Shown here in pieces: positions 1 to 8,317 of a stretch of DNA of 64,000 bases (positions are counted from its first letter, which is position 1; every line of letters starts with the position of its first letter). Origin of the DNA: G963704535 sp963704535 (lineage in GTDB: Bacteria; Chloroflexota; Chloroflexia; Chloroflexales; Roseiflexaceae). Made by a program: the position numbers and the translations under genes. The notes under the pieces were generated by a model. That model had not been told where the DNA came from. It worked only from the letters and a program-made list of their open reading frames with translations, and ran no database searches. The DNA lies in assembly GCA_963704535.1 (NCBI GenBank), contig OY969916.1, positions 5,270,001-5,334,000 of the forward strand. The letters are read 5' to 3'.

Positions 1-2
1 GC

Positions 3-266
3 GCGGCCCCGGCCCTGGACCCGCTGGCGCGGCAGGCGCTGACTTACTGGTGGGCCTCGCTGCTGGCGGCCTGCTGGCTGGTCGCGTGGCCGCTGGTGCT
101 GGTCAACTATTCGATCAGCAATAGCTTGCTGCGCCTGCTTGGGTACGACGTGCGCCCATTCCCCGGTCGCCGAGTGGAGCGGCTGATCTACCAGGCCACC
201 AGCGCGATGCTTAGGACCTGTCAAAGAATAACTTCCCGGCTTCGGAGATTGGAGATTAGAGATTAG
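3..266 (+). CDS. C-terminal fragment of a membrane protein, possibly an ECF substrate-binding component
   Basis: The reading frame is open from the left edge and stops with TAG at 264-266, so only the last 87 codons are seen. The fragment contains one clear hydrophobic stretch (about residues 15-40), followed by a basic tail with the motif LLRLLGYDVRPFP. It is the first gene of a same-strand run into two ECF ATPases and EcfT, so an S (substrate-capture) subunit is plausible from position. Nothing in the fragment proves it. The last codons lie in a GATTGGA/GATTAGA repeat, so the natural C-terminus may have been replaced by repeat sequence. Confidence 0.4.
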   Translation, partial: AAPALDPLARQALTYWWASLLAACWLVAWPLVLVNYSISNSLLRLLGYDVRPFPGRRVERLIYQATSAMLRTCQRITSRLRRLEIRD

Positions 267-308
267 AGATTGCTCAGGGCGCCCCAATCTCCAATCTCTA
301 ATCTCCCA
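243..308. repeat. GATTGGA/GATTAGA tandem repeat hairpin
   Basis: Tandem 7-bp units on the left (GATTGGA, GATTAGA) are followed after a short loop by their reverse complements (CAATCTC, TAATCTC). The tract contains the stop codon of the upstream gene. Confidence 0.8.
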
Positions 309-328
309 GTGAGGCGTAGGATGCGCGC

Positions 329-1195
329 GTGAGCCAGATCCCGCTGATCGACATCCAGGGCGTCAGCTACCGCTACCCTGCCCAGCCTGGCCTCGGCCGA
401 GTGGTCGGGCCGATCGTGGCGCTCCGGGATGTCAGCCTGGCGATCGGGCCGGGGGAGTACCTGGTGGTGCTGGGCCACAACGGCAGCGGCAAATCGACGC
501 TGGCGCGCCTCTGCAATGGGCTGCTCACGCCGGACAGCGGGCGCGTGCTGGTGGCGGGCCACGACAGCCGCGACCCCAGCGCACGCCGCGCGATCCGCGA
601 CAGCGTCGGCATGATCTTCCACAACCCCGACAACCAGATCATCGCCACGGTGGTCGAGGATGATGTCGCCTGGGCGCTGGCGGCGCGCGGCATGCCGGCG
701 GCGCTGATCCGCGAGCGGGTGGCGTGGGCACTGGCAGCGGTGGGCATCGACGATCTGCGCGGCCAGCCGCCGCACCGGCTCTCGGGCGGGCAGCGCCAGC
801 GCCTGGCGATCGCCGGGGTGCTGGCACTGCGCCCGCGCTGCATCGTTGCCGACGAGGCCACGGCGCTGCTCGACCCGCTGTCGCGCGAGGCGATCGTGGC
901 GCTGCTGCACCAACTCAACTGCGATCACGGCCTGGCGATCGTCCACGTCACCCACCTGCCGGAGGAAGCGGTCCTGGCAGGGCGGGTGGTGGTGCTGGAG
1001 CGCGGCCAGGTGGTGATGGATGGCCCGCCGGCGGCGATCTTCGCCGACTTGGGACGGCTGCGGCGGCTCAAGCTCGCCGTCCCGGAGCCGATCGAGCTGG
1101 CCGCGCGGCTGCGAGCCGCCGGGGTGCCGCTGGCGCCGACGGCGCTGACGGTGGAGGCGATCGCGGGGGAGATCCGAGACAAGGTGACAAGGTGA
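329..1195 (+). CDS. ecfA1: ECF transporter ATPase EcfA (first copy)
   Basis: Energy-coupling ATPase of a vitamin- or metal-type ECF importer on the cytoplasmic face. It has Walker A GHNGSGKST (residues 49-57), a Q-loop region with NPDNQI followed by the EcfA-typical TVVEDDVAW, the signature LSGGQRQR, Walker B with DEATALLDP, and an H-loop (HVTH). The length of 288 aa is normal. The start is GTG at 329; an ATG just upstream at 321 runs into a stop after three codons. The TGA stop is embedded in a GGTGACAA repeat. It is followed by a second EcfA and by EcfT, so the complex is probably a heterodimeric-ATPase ECF module. Confidence 0.9.
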   Translation: MSQIPLIDIQGVSYRYPAQPGLGRVVGPIVALRDVSLAIGPGEYLVVLGHNGSGKSTLARLCNGLLTPDSGRVLVAGHDSRDPSARRAIRDSVGMIFHNPDNQIIATVVEDDVAWALAARGMPAALIRERVAWALAAVGIDDLRGQPPHRLSGGQRQRLAIAGVLALRPRCIVADEATALLDPLSREAIVALLHQLNCDHGLAIVHVTHLPEEAVLAGRVVVLERGQVVMDGPPAAIFADLGRLRRLKLAVPEPIELAARLRAAGVPLAPTALTVEAIAGEIRDKVTR

Positions 1196-1341
1196 CAAGA
1201 TGAAGGGGCCGAGCACCTGTAGGGCAGGCCCTCCGTGGCCGCCCGGTCTCCGTGGCCGCCCGGTCTCCGTGGCCGCCCGGACGCAACGCAACACGCAACA
1301 CGTTTCACGTTTCACGTTTCACGTCTCAGGCAAATCGTAAA
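1177..1341. repeat. Composite spacer repeat between the two ecfA genes
   Basis: Three tracts in series: TGACAAGG-type units covering the ecfA1 stop, a CGGTCTCCGTGGCCGCC unit repeated about three times (1231-1279), and TTTCACG units (about 1298-1326). The middle block, which begins with CTGTAGGGCAGG, recurs at about 9817, 12480 and 24230, and inverted inside the coding sequence at about 40285. Confidence 0.8.
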
Positions 1342-2184
1342 TTGACAGATCCAATCATCGTCGTTAAAAACCTTTCATATAGCTACGGCGCCGGCCCACT
1401 GCGGAAGGCCGCGCTGGTCGATGTCTCGCTGGAGATCGCGCGGGGGAGCTGCGCCGGGATCGTCGGCGTGACTGGGTCGGGGAAGTCGACTCTGGTGCAG
1501 CACTTCAATGGGCTGCTGCGTCCCAGCGCCGGCGCCGTGCTCGTCGATGGGATCGCGATCCAGGATCGGCGCGCCGATCTGCGCGCGCTGCGTCGGCGTG
1601 TCGGCATGCTGTTCCAGTTCCCGGAGGCCCAGCTCTTCGAGCGCACGGTCTTCGACGATGTGGCCTTTGGGCCGCGACAGATGGACCTGGCTCCGCACGA
1701 GGTCCAAGCGCGGGCCGCCGGGGCGCTGGAACTGGTCGGGTTGCCGCACCGCGAATATGCGCGGCGGTCGCCGTTTGAGTTGAGCGGCGGGCAGATGCGG
1801 CGCGTGGCACTGGCGGGCGTGCTGGCGCTGGCGCCGACGGTGCTGGTGCTGGATGAGCCGACCACCGGGCTCGACGCGCAGGGGCGGGCCGAGTTCTACG
1901 GCTATGTGCGCCGCGCCCAGCAGGAGCGTGGGGTCACGGTCGTCCTGGTTTCGCACGATATGGCCGAGGTCGCGGCGCTGGCCGAGCGGGTGTGGGTGCT
2001 TCATGAGGGGCGGCTGGCGCTGGAGGGGCCACCCCGCCAGGTCTTCGCGCAGGTCGAGCGGCTGCGCGCCTGCGGGCTGGCCGCGCCGCCCCTGAGCGAG
2101 CTGCTGGCGCTGCTGCGCGCCCAGGGGCTGCCGATCCCGGCCGAGGCGCTGACGATCGAGGAGGCGCTGGCCGCTCTTCGATAG
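1342..2184 (+). CDS. ecfA2: ECF transporter ATPase EcfA (second copy)
   Basis: Second ATPase of the ECF module. It carries Walker A GVTGSGKST, the Q-loop with FPEAQLF followed by TVFDDVAFG, signature LSGGQMRR, Walker B VLDEPTTGLD and an H-loop (VSHD). A longer frame opens at 1252, but those residues translate the spacer repeats. The start chosen is TTG at 1342, just before TDPIIVVKNLSYSY, where homology to EcfA should begin; it gives 280 aa. The start is inferred. The stop codon leads directly into a GTCAGTT repeat. Confidence 0.88.
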   Translation: MTDPIIVVKNLSYSYGAGPLRKAALVDVSLEIARGSCAGIVGVTGSGKSTLVQHFNGLLRPSAGAVLVDGIAIQDRRADLRALRRRVGMLFQFPEAQLFERTVFDDVAFGPRQMDLAPHEVQARAAGALELVGLPHREYARRSPFELSGGQMRRVALAGVLALAPTVLVLDEPTTGLDAQGRAEFYGYVRRAQQERGVTVVLVSHDMAEVAALAERVWVLHEGRLALEGPPRQVFAQVERLRACGLAAPPLSELLALLRAQGLPIPAEALTIEEALAALR

Positions 2185-2229
2185 TCAGTTGTCAGTTGTC
2201 AGTTGTCAGTTGTCAGTTGTCAGTTGTCA
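2184..2229. repeat. GTCAGTT heptamer array
   Basis: About six head-to-tail 7-bp units starting in the TAG stop codon of ecfA2. Unlike most tracts in the window it has no inverted partner. Confidence 0.85.
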
Positions 2230-2233
2230 ATAA

Positions 2234-2361
2234 CAGGACTCACGTGGTCATCTCCCAGGCGTGGTCTTGGCCTTCGGCAGAATGGTACTTTTTCTTCCTT
2301 TTATCGACGATTTTTGCTCGGTCGAGCAAAAATCGTCGATAAATAAGAGGTGAAGTACCTT
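2234..2361. mobile_element. MITE-like element E, copy 1 (covarying hairpin)
   Basis: Homologous in reverse orientation to 11238-11379. Both copies carry an internal perfect stem (here 2300-2319 with 2324-2343, loop GGTC), and the four differences between the stems are compensated on both arms. The left end begins ACAGGACTCACG, a degenerate form of the terminal repeat. The right terminal repeat is not recognisable, so this copy looks truncated by the ecfT side. Confidence 0.75.
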
Positions 2362-2401
2362 GCTGCCGCAGGCAATAGCGGCGTTGAGGACGCCACCGCG
2401 A

Positions 2402-3208
2402 ATGCTTCAAAACATAGCGCTCGGAACCTACTACCCCGGCGATAGCCTGCTGCACCGGCTCCAGGCCAGGACCAAGCTGCTGGCGCTGATCTGGCTGGTG
2501 CTGTTCCTGGCGGCGGCCAACCAGCGCGAGTGGCACTTTACACCCTATGCAGTCGTGGGGGCATGTGTCTGCGGCGGTGTGGCGCTCTCAGGCATCTCGC
2601 CGATCCATATCTGGCGGCGTATGTGGCTGCTGGTGCTGCTCGCGGCGGCGGCCGGGCTGGTCGGGCTGCTGTTCGCGGAAGACGACCGCCCGCCGCTGTA
2701 CGTCCTCGGCCCACTGGTGATTAGCTACAGCGGCGCCTGGCTCCTGACGACGGCCTTTGTGGTCTTCGTGGCGCTCTACGCGCTGGCGCTGCTGCTGACG
2801 ATGACCACCACGCCGGTCGCGCTGGTCGAGGGGCTGACGATGCTGCTGGCCCCGCTGCGCCGGCTGCGCCTGCCGGTGGATGACTTCGCGCTGATGACGC
2901 TGCTGGCGCTGCGGTTCGTCCCGACGCTGCTTGAGGAGGCCGACCAACTGGTCAAGGCGCAGGCCGCGCGGGGCGCCGACGCCACGACCGGCGGCTTGGG
3001 CCGGCGCTTGCGTAGCCTGGGCGGGCTGCTGGTGCCGCTAATGCGCGGGGCCTGGCGGCGGGCCGAGGAGCTGGCGGTGGCGCTTGAGGCGCGCGGCTAC
3101 GCCGACGCCGGCCAGCAGACGCCGCTGCACGAGGGCACGCTCGGCGCGACCGATTACGCGGTGCTGGTCCTTGTGGTGGGCATCACGCTCGGGTCACTGC
3201 TGATTTGA
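2402..3208 (+). CDS. ecfT: ECF transporter transmembrane subunit EcfT
   Basis: Membrane scaffold that couples the two ATPases to an S subunit. The 268-aa protein begins MLQNIALGTYYPGDS, followed by HRLQARTKLLAL, a typical EcfT opening. It has about five hydrophobic segments and two Ala-Arg-Gly motifs (QAARGAD and LEARGYAD), the coupling-helix signatures that touch the ATPases. The ATG at 2402 is preferred to an upstream TTG because the preceding residues look like spacer. The gene ends base-to-base against the convergent LOG-family gene. Confidence 0.88.
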   Translation: MLQNIALGTYYPGDSLLHRLQARTKLLALIWLVLFLAAANQREWHFTPYAVVGACVCGGVALSGISPIHIWRRMWLLVLLAAAAGLVGLLFAEDDRPPLYVLGPLVISYSGAWLLTTAFVVFVALYALALLLTMTTTPVALVEGLTMLLAPLRRLRLPVDDFALMTLLALRFVPTLLEEADQLVKAQAARGADATTGGLGRRLRSLGGLLVPLMRGAWRRAEELAVALEARGYADAGQQTPLHEGTLGATDYAVLVLVVGITLGSLLI

Positions 3209-4051
3209 TCACTCCCCGCCCTCCAACTGCTCCGGGGCGAGCGCCCGGCGGGTGACCTCGCGGGCGCCGGCCTCCTGCGCGGTGCGCCAGGGTTGCCCCT
3301 GCGTCGAGCGAACGATCAGATCGCAGACCTCGACCGGCGAGTCGGTGACGATCAGCAGATCCAGGTCGGCGGCGGCGATCTTGCCCTCGGGCAGCATCGT
3401 GGTCTGGAGCCAGTCCATCAGCCCGCCCCAGTAGGCCGAGCCGAACAGGATGACCGGGAAATTCTGCACTTTGCCGGTCTGGATCAGCGTCAGCGCCTCG
3501 AACAGCTCGTCCATTGTGCCGAAGCCGCCGGGGAAGATCACAAACGCCTGCGCGTACTTGACGAACATCGTCTTACGGACGAAGAAGTAGCGGAACTCGA
3601 TTCCGATGTCGACAAAGGCGTTGACGCCCTGCTCGAACGACAGCTCGACGTTCAGGCCGACCGAGCGCACGCCAGCCTGCCGGGCGCCCAGGTTGCCGGC
3701 TTCCATGATGCCTGGCCCGCCGCCGGTGATGATCGTGAAGCCGGCCTCGCCAAGCATGCGCGCGACATCGACGGCCGCCTGGTAGAACGGGTCGCCCGGC
3801 TTGACCCGCGCCGAGCCGAAGATCGTGACCGCTCGGTCGAGATCGGCGAGCGCGTCGAATCCCTCGACGAACTCGGACATGATCAGGAACACGCGCCAGG
3901 GATCGGTCTGGGTAAACGGCGGCTGCTCGGGGTTGGGCGCCGCAAGCAGCTCCTCATCCTCGGTCGGCTTGCCGGCTCGATCGGCCCGGTTGCGGGAGGT
4001 TTTCTTCAAGCCCTTCTTGGTGGGCTGCGGGCCTGAGTTTGTTTTCGCCAT
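3209..4051 (-). CDS. TIGR00730/LOG-family Rossmann-fold protein
   Basis: The 280-aa protein has the family signatures GGGPGIMEAGNLGA and PGGFGTMDELFE. The latter is the PGGxGTxxE nucleotide-monophosphate-binding loop of LOG phosphoribohydrolases, once mis-annotated as lysine decarboxylases. Family members hydrolyse nucleoside 5'-monophosphates to base and ribose phosphate; cytokinin activation is documented for some of them. The N-terminal 40 residues are Lys/Arg-rich and not part of the fold. Convergent with ecfT with no spacer. The substrate cannot be read from the sequence. Confidence 0.85.
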   Translation of the reverse strand: MAKTNSGPQPTKKGLKKTSRNRADRAGKPTEDEELLAAPNPEQPPFTQTDPWRVFLIMSEFVEGFDALADLDRAVTIFGSARVKPGDPFYQAAVDVARMLGEAGFTIITGGGPGIMEAGNLGARQAGVRSVGLNVELSFEQGVNAFVDIGIEFRYFFVRKTMFVKYAQAFVIFPGGFGTMDELFEALTLIQTGKVQNFPVILFGSAYWGGLMDWLQTTMLPEGKIAAADLDLLIVTDSPVEVCDLIVRSTQGQPWRTAQEAGAREVTRRALAPEQLEGGE

Positions 4052-4180
4052 GCTGCTTTGCTCGCTTTCTGTAGCTCACCGCGCATTATACCAAAGTGAG
4101 GGCCGGCCCAACTACTACCCCGGCTCCCAAGCCCGCTCTATTCAGCAATCGGCGTGCCATACGAGCGCCGCGTGCGATTA

Positions 4181-4189
4181 TGGTATAAT
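4181..4189 (+). promoter_or_regulatory. Extended -10 promoter
   Basis: TGGTATAAT, a consensus extended -10 with no convincing -35. The same TATGGTATAAT string precedes mutL at 47351-47360. It faces the hydrogenase-like operon about 290 bp downstream. Confidence 0.6.
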
Positions 4190-4308
4190 ACGCGCCTGAA
4201 ACGGTCACAAAGGGGCGCGAACAGAAAAAGCATCCTGATGGGTTATTTGTCATCGGTATCACCATTCTGTCTTGCGTGTTAGACAAGATTTCGGGTGACG
4301 CCGTTCTC

Positions 4309-4379
4309 CTTTACAATGTGGGTGGGGGAGACTGAGGGGGCTGCCCCCTCAAACCCCCTTTTTTCCCAGAACTGTAAAG
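4309..4379. repeat. MITE-like element B, full copy
   Basis: About 71 bp, bounded by inverted CTTTACA/TGTAAAG ends around a G-rich palindrome (GAGGGGG at 4334, CCCCCTC to 4350). Related copies lie at 18578-18645 and 20586-20646, with a fragment at 16284-16347. Confidence 0.7.
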
Positions 4380-4482
4380 CACCAAAGAACCTTGTCTTAC
4401 GTGTTGTGTGTATGCTGACACGCAACACGCAACACGCAACACGTAACGCAGCCCATGTGCGCGCCCCGCACCGGGAGGAATC

Positions 4483-5559
4483 GTGAGCTATTCGCTGGAG
4501 CTGGGGCCATTTCACCCCGCCTGGCGCGGACCACAACGCTTCGTTCTGCGGTTCAGCGGCGAGCAGATCGCCGATATCGAATATTACGACGGCTTCAATG
4601 AACGTGGCTGCGCCGAGCGGCTGCCCCGCCTGGAGTTACCGCAGGCGCTTCATCTGGTCACCCGGCTCTGTGGCACATGCTCGTTCGCCCACTCGCTGGC
4701 CTTCTGTCAGGCGATCGAGCAGCTCTGTGGTATTGCAGTCTCCGAGCGCGCCGCCGTGTTGCGCTGCATAGCGGCCGAGCTTGAGCGGATCGCGTCGCAC
4801 TTGCGCGCCGCGGCGACCGTGCTCCAGACGCTGGGCATGGATGCGCCGGCCGGGGCGCTCGATGTGCAGCGTGAGGCGGCGCTCCACGCGCTTCAAACAT
4901 TGAGCGGCGCCCGCGTCATCCCCGATCTGTGCCTCCCCGGCGGGTTGCGCCGCAATCCATCGGCGCGCGAGCGCGAGGAGCTGCTTGTGGCGCAGCCCAA
5001 GCTCAACCGCGCGCTCTACCGCCTGATCGACGGCATCATTGACCACCGCGGCCTGCTGGCCCGCACGATCGAGGTTGGGGCGTTGCCGCGCGCCGCAGCC
5101 GAGCAGTTCGGCGTGCGCGGGCCGCTGGCGCGGGCCTCCGGGCTGGCGCGCGACGCGCGGGCCGACCATCCGTATGCGGGCTATAAGCGGCTGGCCTTCC
5201 AGCCGATCACCCAGGAGGGCGGCGATGTCTACGCCCGGCTGGTGCTCTTGCTGCTGGAAGCTTATGAGAGCGTGAAGCTGGTCGAGCAGGCGCTCCAGGA
5301 GCTGCCAGAGGGCGAGTGGCAGGGCCAACTGCCCCAGGATCTCCCGCGTGGGCATGGGGCTGGGACGGTCGAGGGGCCACGGGGCATGATTCGCTACCTG
5401 ATCGAGAGTGATGGCCGGCGCATCACCAATGTGCGGATCGATACGCCACGGCAGCTTGACCGGCTGCTGGCGCGCACGCTGCTTTCCGGCGCCTTGATCG
5501 ACAACGCTGTCGCGATCGTGGCTTCCACTGATCCGTGTACGGCTTGTGCTGAACGCTGA
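4483..5559 (+). CDS. Group 4 [NiFe]-hydrogenase-like large (catalytic) subunit
   Basis: Homologous to the NuoD/HyfG/EchE large subunit. Unlike complex I NuoD, it keeps both metal-binding cysteine pairs: L1 in RLCGTCSFAHS (C63, C66) and L2 at the extreme C-terminus in DPCTACAER (C352, C355). A true Ni-Fe site is therefore possible. The protein ends three residues after the last cysteine, so no cleavable tail is present, as in several group 4 enzymes. It has 358 aa and starts at GTG 4483 after GGGAGGAATC. It heads a same-strand set of antiporter-like and small-subunit genes; no maturation (hyp) genes are in the window. Confidence 0.85.
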   Translation: MSYSLELGPFHPAWRGPQRFVLRFSGEQIADIEYYDGFNERGCAERLPRLELPQALHLVTRLCGTCSFAHSLAFCQAIEQLCGIAVSERAAVLRCIAAELERIASHLRAAATVLQTLGMDAPAGALDVQREAALHALQTLSGARVIPDLCLPGGLRRNPSAREREELLVAQPKLNRALYRLIDGIIDHRGLLARTIEVGALPRAAAEQFGVRGPLARASGLARDARADHPYAGYKRLAFQPITQEGGDVYARLVLLLLEAYESVKLVEQALQELPEGEWQGQLPQDLPRGHGAGTVEGPRGMIRYLIESDGRRITNVRIDTPRQLDRLLARTLLSGALIDNAVAIVASTDPCTACAER

Positions 5560-5560
5560 T

Positions 5561-5688
5561 TTGTCAGTGGTCCGTTGTCCGTTGTCCGTTGCGGCGGGCG
5601 ACAGATGGCGGCTTCATTCGTCAGTGGTCAGTGGTCCGTTGCGGCGGGCGACGGACCACTGACCACTGACAACGGACAACGGACAATA
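5561..5688. repeat. GTCCGTT/GTCAGTG tandem repeat hairpin
   Basis: Units such as GTCCGTT and GTCAGTG are followed by their complements (GACCACT, AACGGAC), spanning the whole gap between the large subunit and the next gene. Confidence 0.8.
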
Positions 5689-7447
5689 ATGCTCGTTCTT
5701 GTTTTCGCTCTCCCACTGGCAGCCGCGCTGGGATGCCTGGCGTTGAATCGCTCGGTGCCGACCCGCTGGGTCGGTGTTGGGTCGGCGCTGGCGCTGGCGC
5801 TGGCCGGCGGCGTGCTGGTCGCTGTCTACCTGCGCGACGGGGTGCCGCTGACGCTGTTCGACTACCCCTGGACCAGCTTCGACGAGCGTGTGATTCGCTT
5901 GGTGCTGCGCTTCGATGCGTTGAGCTGGCTGTTCGCGCTGCTGGCGCTGTTTGGCGGCGCGCTGGGGCTGCTGGCGCTGGCGTTGGCGATCCCGCCGGAT
6001 GTGCGCGGGTTTGGCGGGTTGTTCGCGGCGCTGCTGCTGGCGCTGCTGGCGACGCTGGTGGGCCTGGCGAATCTGGAGCCGCTGCTGCTGCCATTCGCCT
6101 GGACGTTGGCAGCGCTGGCGGCGTTTATGGCGCTGCGGGCGAGCGGCGCCCTGGCAGGCATGGATGCGCCACTGATCGTGCTGCTGATCGGGCTGCTGGG
6201 CGCGCTGATCTTGCTGGCCGCAGGGCTCGCGCAGCGCCCCGGCGCGACGGTGCTGCCGGTCGCGCTGGTCTGCTGGACGGTGGCCGGGCTGCTGGCGGTG
6301 GGGGCGCCGCCGTTTCACGCGCTGGTCCAGCAGCCGGCCCATGGCCCGGCCGCGCTGGCCGGCGTGCTCCTGGCGCTGGGCCTGCCGCTGCTGGGCGGCT
6401 ACATGCTGGTGCGCCAGGCGGCGGCGCAGGGGCTGCTGCCGCCCGGATGGCACGTGGCCCTGACGCTGCTTGGCCTGCTGACGCTGCTGGTGTGCGCGGC
6501 TGGCGCGGCCAGCACGACGCGCATCCGGTCAATACTGGCCTGGCAGATCGAGCGGCCAGTTCGGGTGGGTGCTGATGGCCGTGGCCCAGCAGGGTGCTAC
6601 GCTCAAAACCGCCGCGCCGGCGCTGCTGGCGAATGTCGCGCTGACGACGCTGGCCTGTTTCGCCGCGCTGGCGCTGCTGGAGCAGCGCACCGGCACCGAT
6701 GACCTGGCCGCGCTGGCCGGGCACCCGCCGCTGCTGCTGCCTGGCCTGGTGTTCTTCGTCGGCGCGGCCTCGGCCGTCGGGCTGCCCGGAACCTGGGGCT
6801 GGTGGGCACGCCGCTGGCTGCTGGACGGCCTGGTCGCCAGCACGCCATGGGCCGTGGCGCCGCTCCTGGCGGGCAGCGCGCTCCTGGCCCTGGCCTACGT
6901 GGCGCCGCTGGCGGCCTTCTGGCAGAGCGCCTGCACGACGGCGCCGCCCAAGCAGGCCGCAGAGGGCCGCTCCTGGACCGAGCTGGCCGCGCCCGCCGGC
7001 CTGGTCGCGATGGCACTGCCGCTGCTGCTCCTGGGGATCGCACCCCAGGTGGCATGGGCCGGCTGGCTGGCCGCGGCTCAGGCGGCGCTGGCGCCGGATG
7101 TCCCGCCACACGCGCCGGCGCTGCCTGGAGCTGGGGGGCAGGCGCTCTCGGCAGTCGCGGCAGTGGCCCTCGTGGCCCTGCCGGCGCTCGGCCTGCGGAG
7201 CCAGGCGCGCCGCGCCGTGCCCAACCAGGAGCCGCAGGGCACCGGCATCTTCACCCCACAGGCGCTCGGCCACAGCCTGCGCCGGCTGGTCTGGCTCGCC
7301 ACTCCGGTCGAGCTGCTCCAGGGCCTCTGGGACGCGCTCCTCAACCTGAGCCAGGCGACCAGGCGTGGGCTGGGGTTGTTCGAGGAGCGCTATTATATGG
7401 CCGGATTGATGATCGCTTTGATTATTATGATTTTGCTCTTTATTTAA
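5689..7447 (+). CDS. Antiporter-like proton-translocating membrane subunit (NuoL/HyfB type), frameshifted
   Basis: Polytopic subunit of the hydrogenase-like complex (about 585 aa once repaired). The first frame (ATG at 5689) runs through about ten hydrophobic segments to SILAWQ. The second frame continues with SSGQFGWVLMAVAQQG, which resembles the S-S-Q-x-G motif of complex I antiporter subunits. Skipping one base at about 6547 joins the frames exactly, so one extra base is present (sequencing error or mutation). Read literally the product would stop at 6702, and a second fragment would start near 6569. It is flanked by repeat spacers on both sides. Confidence 0.8.
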
Positions 7448-7537
7448 CTGTCTAAAAAGGGGAGTTTGAGGGGCAGCCCCTCAAGAACCCCTTTCCACCG
7501 CGGATTGCGAGTGAGAAGCGGGCCTCTTCAGACAGTT
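7446..7537. repeat. MITE-like element A, full copy
   Basis: 92 bp with inverted ends AACTGTCT and AGACAGTT around a G-rich palindrome and the internal block CCGCGGATTGCGAGTGAG. Reverse-orientation relatives sit at 20487-20580 and 50234-50327. The left end overlaps the stop codon of the antiporter gene. Confidence 0.8.
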
Positions 7538-7597
7538 TCTTAGAGATTAGAGATTGTGGCGCCTCATCTCCAATCTCCAATCTCCAGGGGTTCGGCT

Positions 7598-8317
7598 ATG
7601 GACTTGTTTCAGATCAACTGGCCCCTAGTGGGCATCACGGTTTCGGGAGCGATTATTTTGCTCTGGCGCCACTGGCGATTGACGTTCCTGGCGCTGTTGA
7701 GCAACTACCTGTTTGTCGCCATGTTCCTCGCGCAGCAGCAGTTCATCACCCCCGATCTCCAGGTGGGCGGCGCCTCGTTCAGCACGACGGTGCTGGTCAA
7801 GCTGATCACCGGCGTCGCGGCAACCGCGATCCTGACGATCACGGCGATCACCTTCTCGCGCGAGTATAACCTGGAGGATCTGGATGAGTTCTCGTTGACC
7901 GAGCTGCGCCGGGCGGCCCGGCGCGCCCAGCGGCAGCGGGCGGCCGAGCCGTTCCGCTTCGCGGATTATGTGGTGCCGTTCTGGTCGCTGGTGCTTGCGG
8001 CGCTGGCCAGCCTGACGCTGCCGCGGCTGTACCCGATCGGCAGCTACGGGGTCGATTTCGCCTGGTACTGGCTCGGTCTGACCGGCCTGTTCACCCTGGT
8101 AACAGCCGGCGATCTGCTCAAGATCGGGCTGGGGCTGATGCTGTGTACCGGCAGCATCGACCTGCTCTACACGGCGATCTCCAGCACCGTGCAGGTGTTT
8201 CCGCTGGCGCTACTCAGTATCGTCACGATCGTGCTGGCGCTAGCGGTGGCCTACCTGAGCGGCCTGCTGTATGGCCGCTTGAAGACGCTAGAGCTGAACG
8301 AGCTGTATAAACGATGA
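7598..8317 (+). CDS. Membrane subunit of the hydrogenase-like complex, NuoK/HyfE-like C-terminal half
   Basis: The 239-aa protein has about seven hydrophobic segments. The second half (DLLKIGLGLMLCTGSIDLLY onward) resembles the three-helix NuoK/HyfE fold. The first half has three helices and a charged loop rich in Arg, like HyfE proteins. The ATG at 7598 is preferred over an upstream start lying in the GATTGGA repeat. The end overlaps the next start by four bases (ATGA), implying translational coupling. The assignment rests on hydropathy and position. Confidence 0.6.
   Translation: MDLFQINWPLVGITVSGAIILLWRHWRLTFLALLSNYLFVAMFLAQQQFITPDLQVGGASFSTTVLVKLITGVAATAILTITAITFSREYNLEDLDEFSLTELRRAARRAQRQRAAEPFRFADYVVPFWSLVLAALASLTLPRLYPIGSYGVDFAWYWLGLTGLFTLVTAGDLLKIGLGLMLCTGSIDLLYTAISSTVQVFPLALLSIVTIVLALAVAYLSGLLYGRLKTLELNELYKR

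Larger units (their letters stand above)
4052..4482. other. Intergenic region with promoter and palindromic element
   Basis: No gene is seen. It holds an extended -10 at 4181-4189 pointing rightward, a 71-bp palindromic element (4309-4379), and ACGCAAC heptamer units at about 4417-4447. It is probably the leader of the hydrogenase-like operon. Confidence 0.6.

Noticed and set aside
263..1315. A 350-codon open frame on the minus strand opposite ecfA1
   Set aside because: It is a shadow frame of high-GC coding DNA; the plus-strand product has all ABC ATPase motifs, while this frame is Arg/His/Gln-rich with no family features.
1252..1341. N-terminal extension of the second EcfA
   Set aside because: These residues translate the CGGTCTCCGTGG and TTTCACG spacer repeats.
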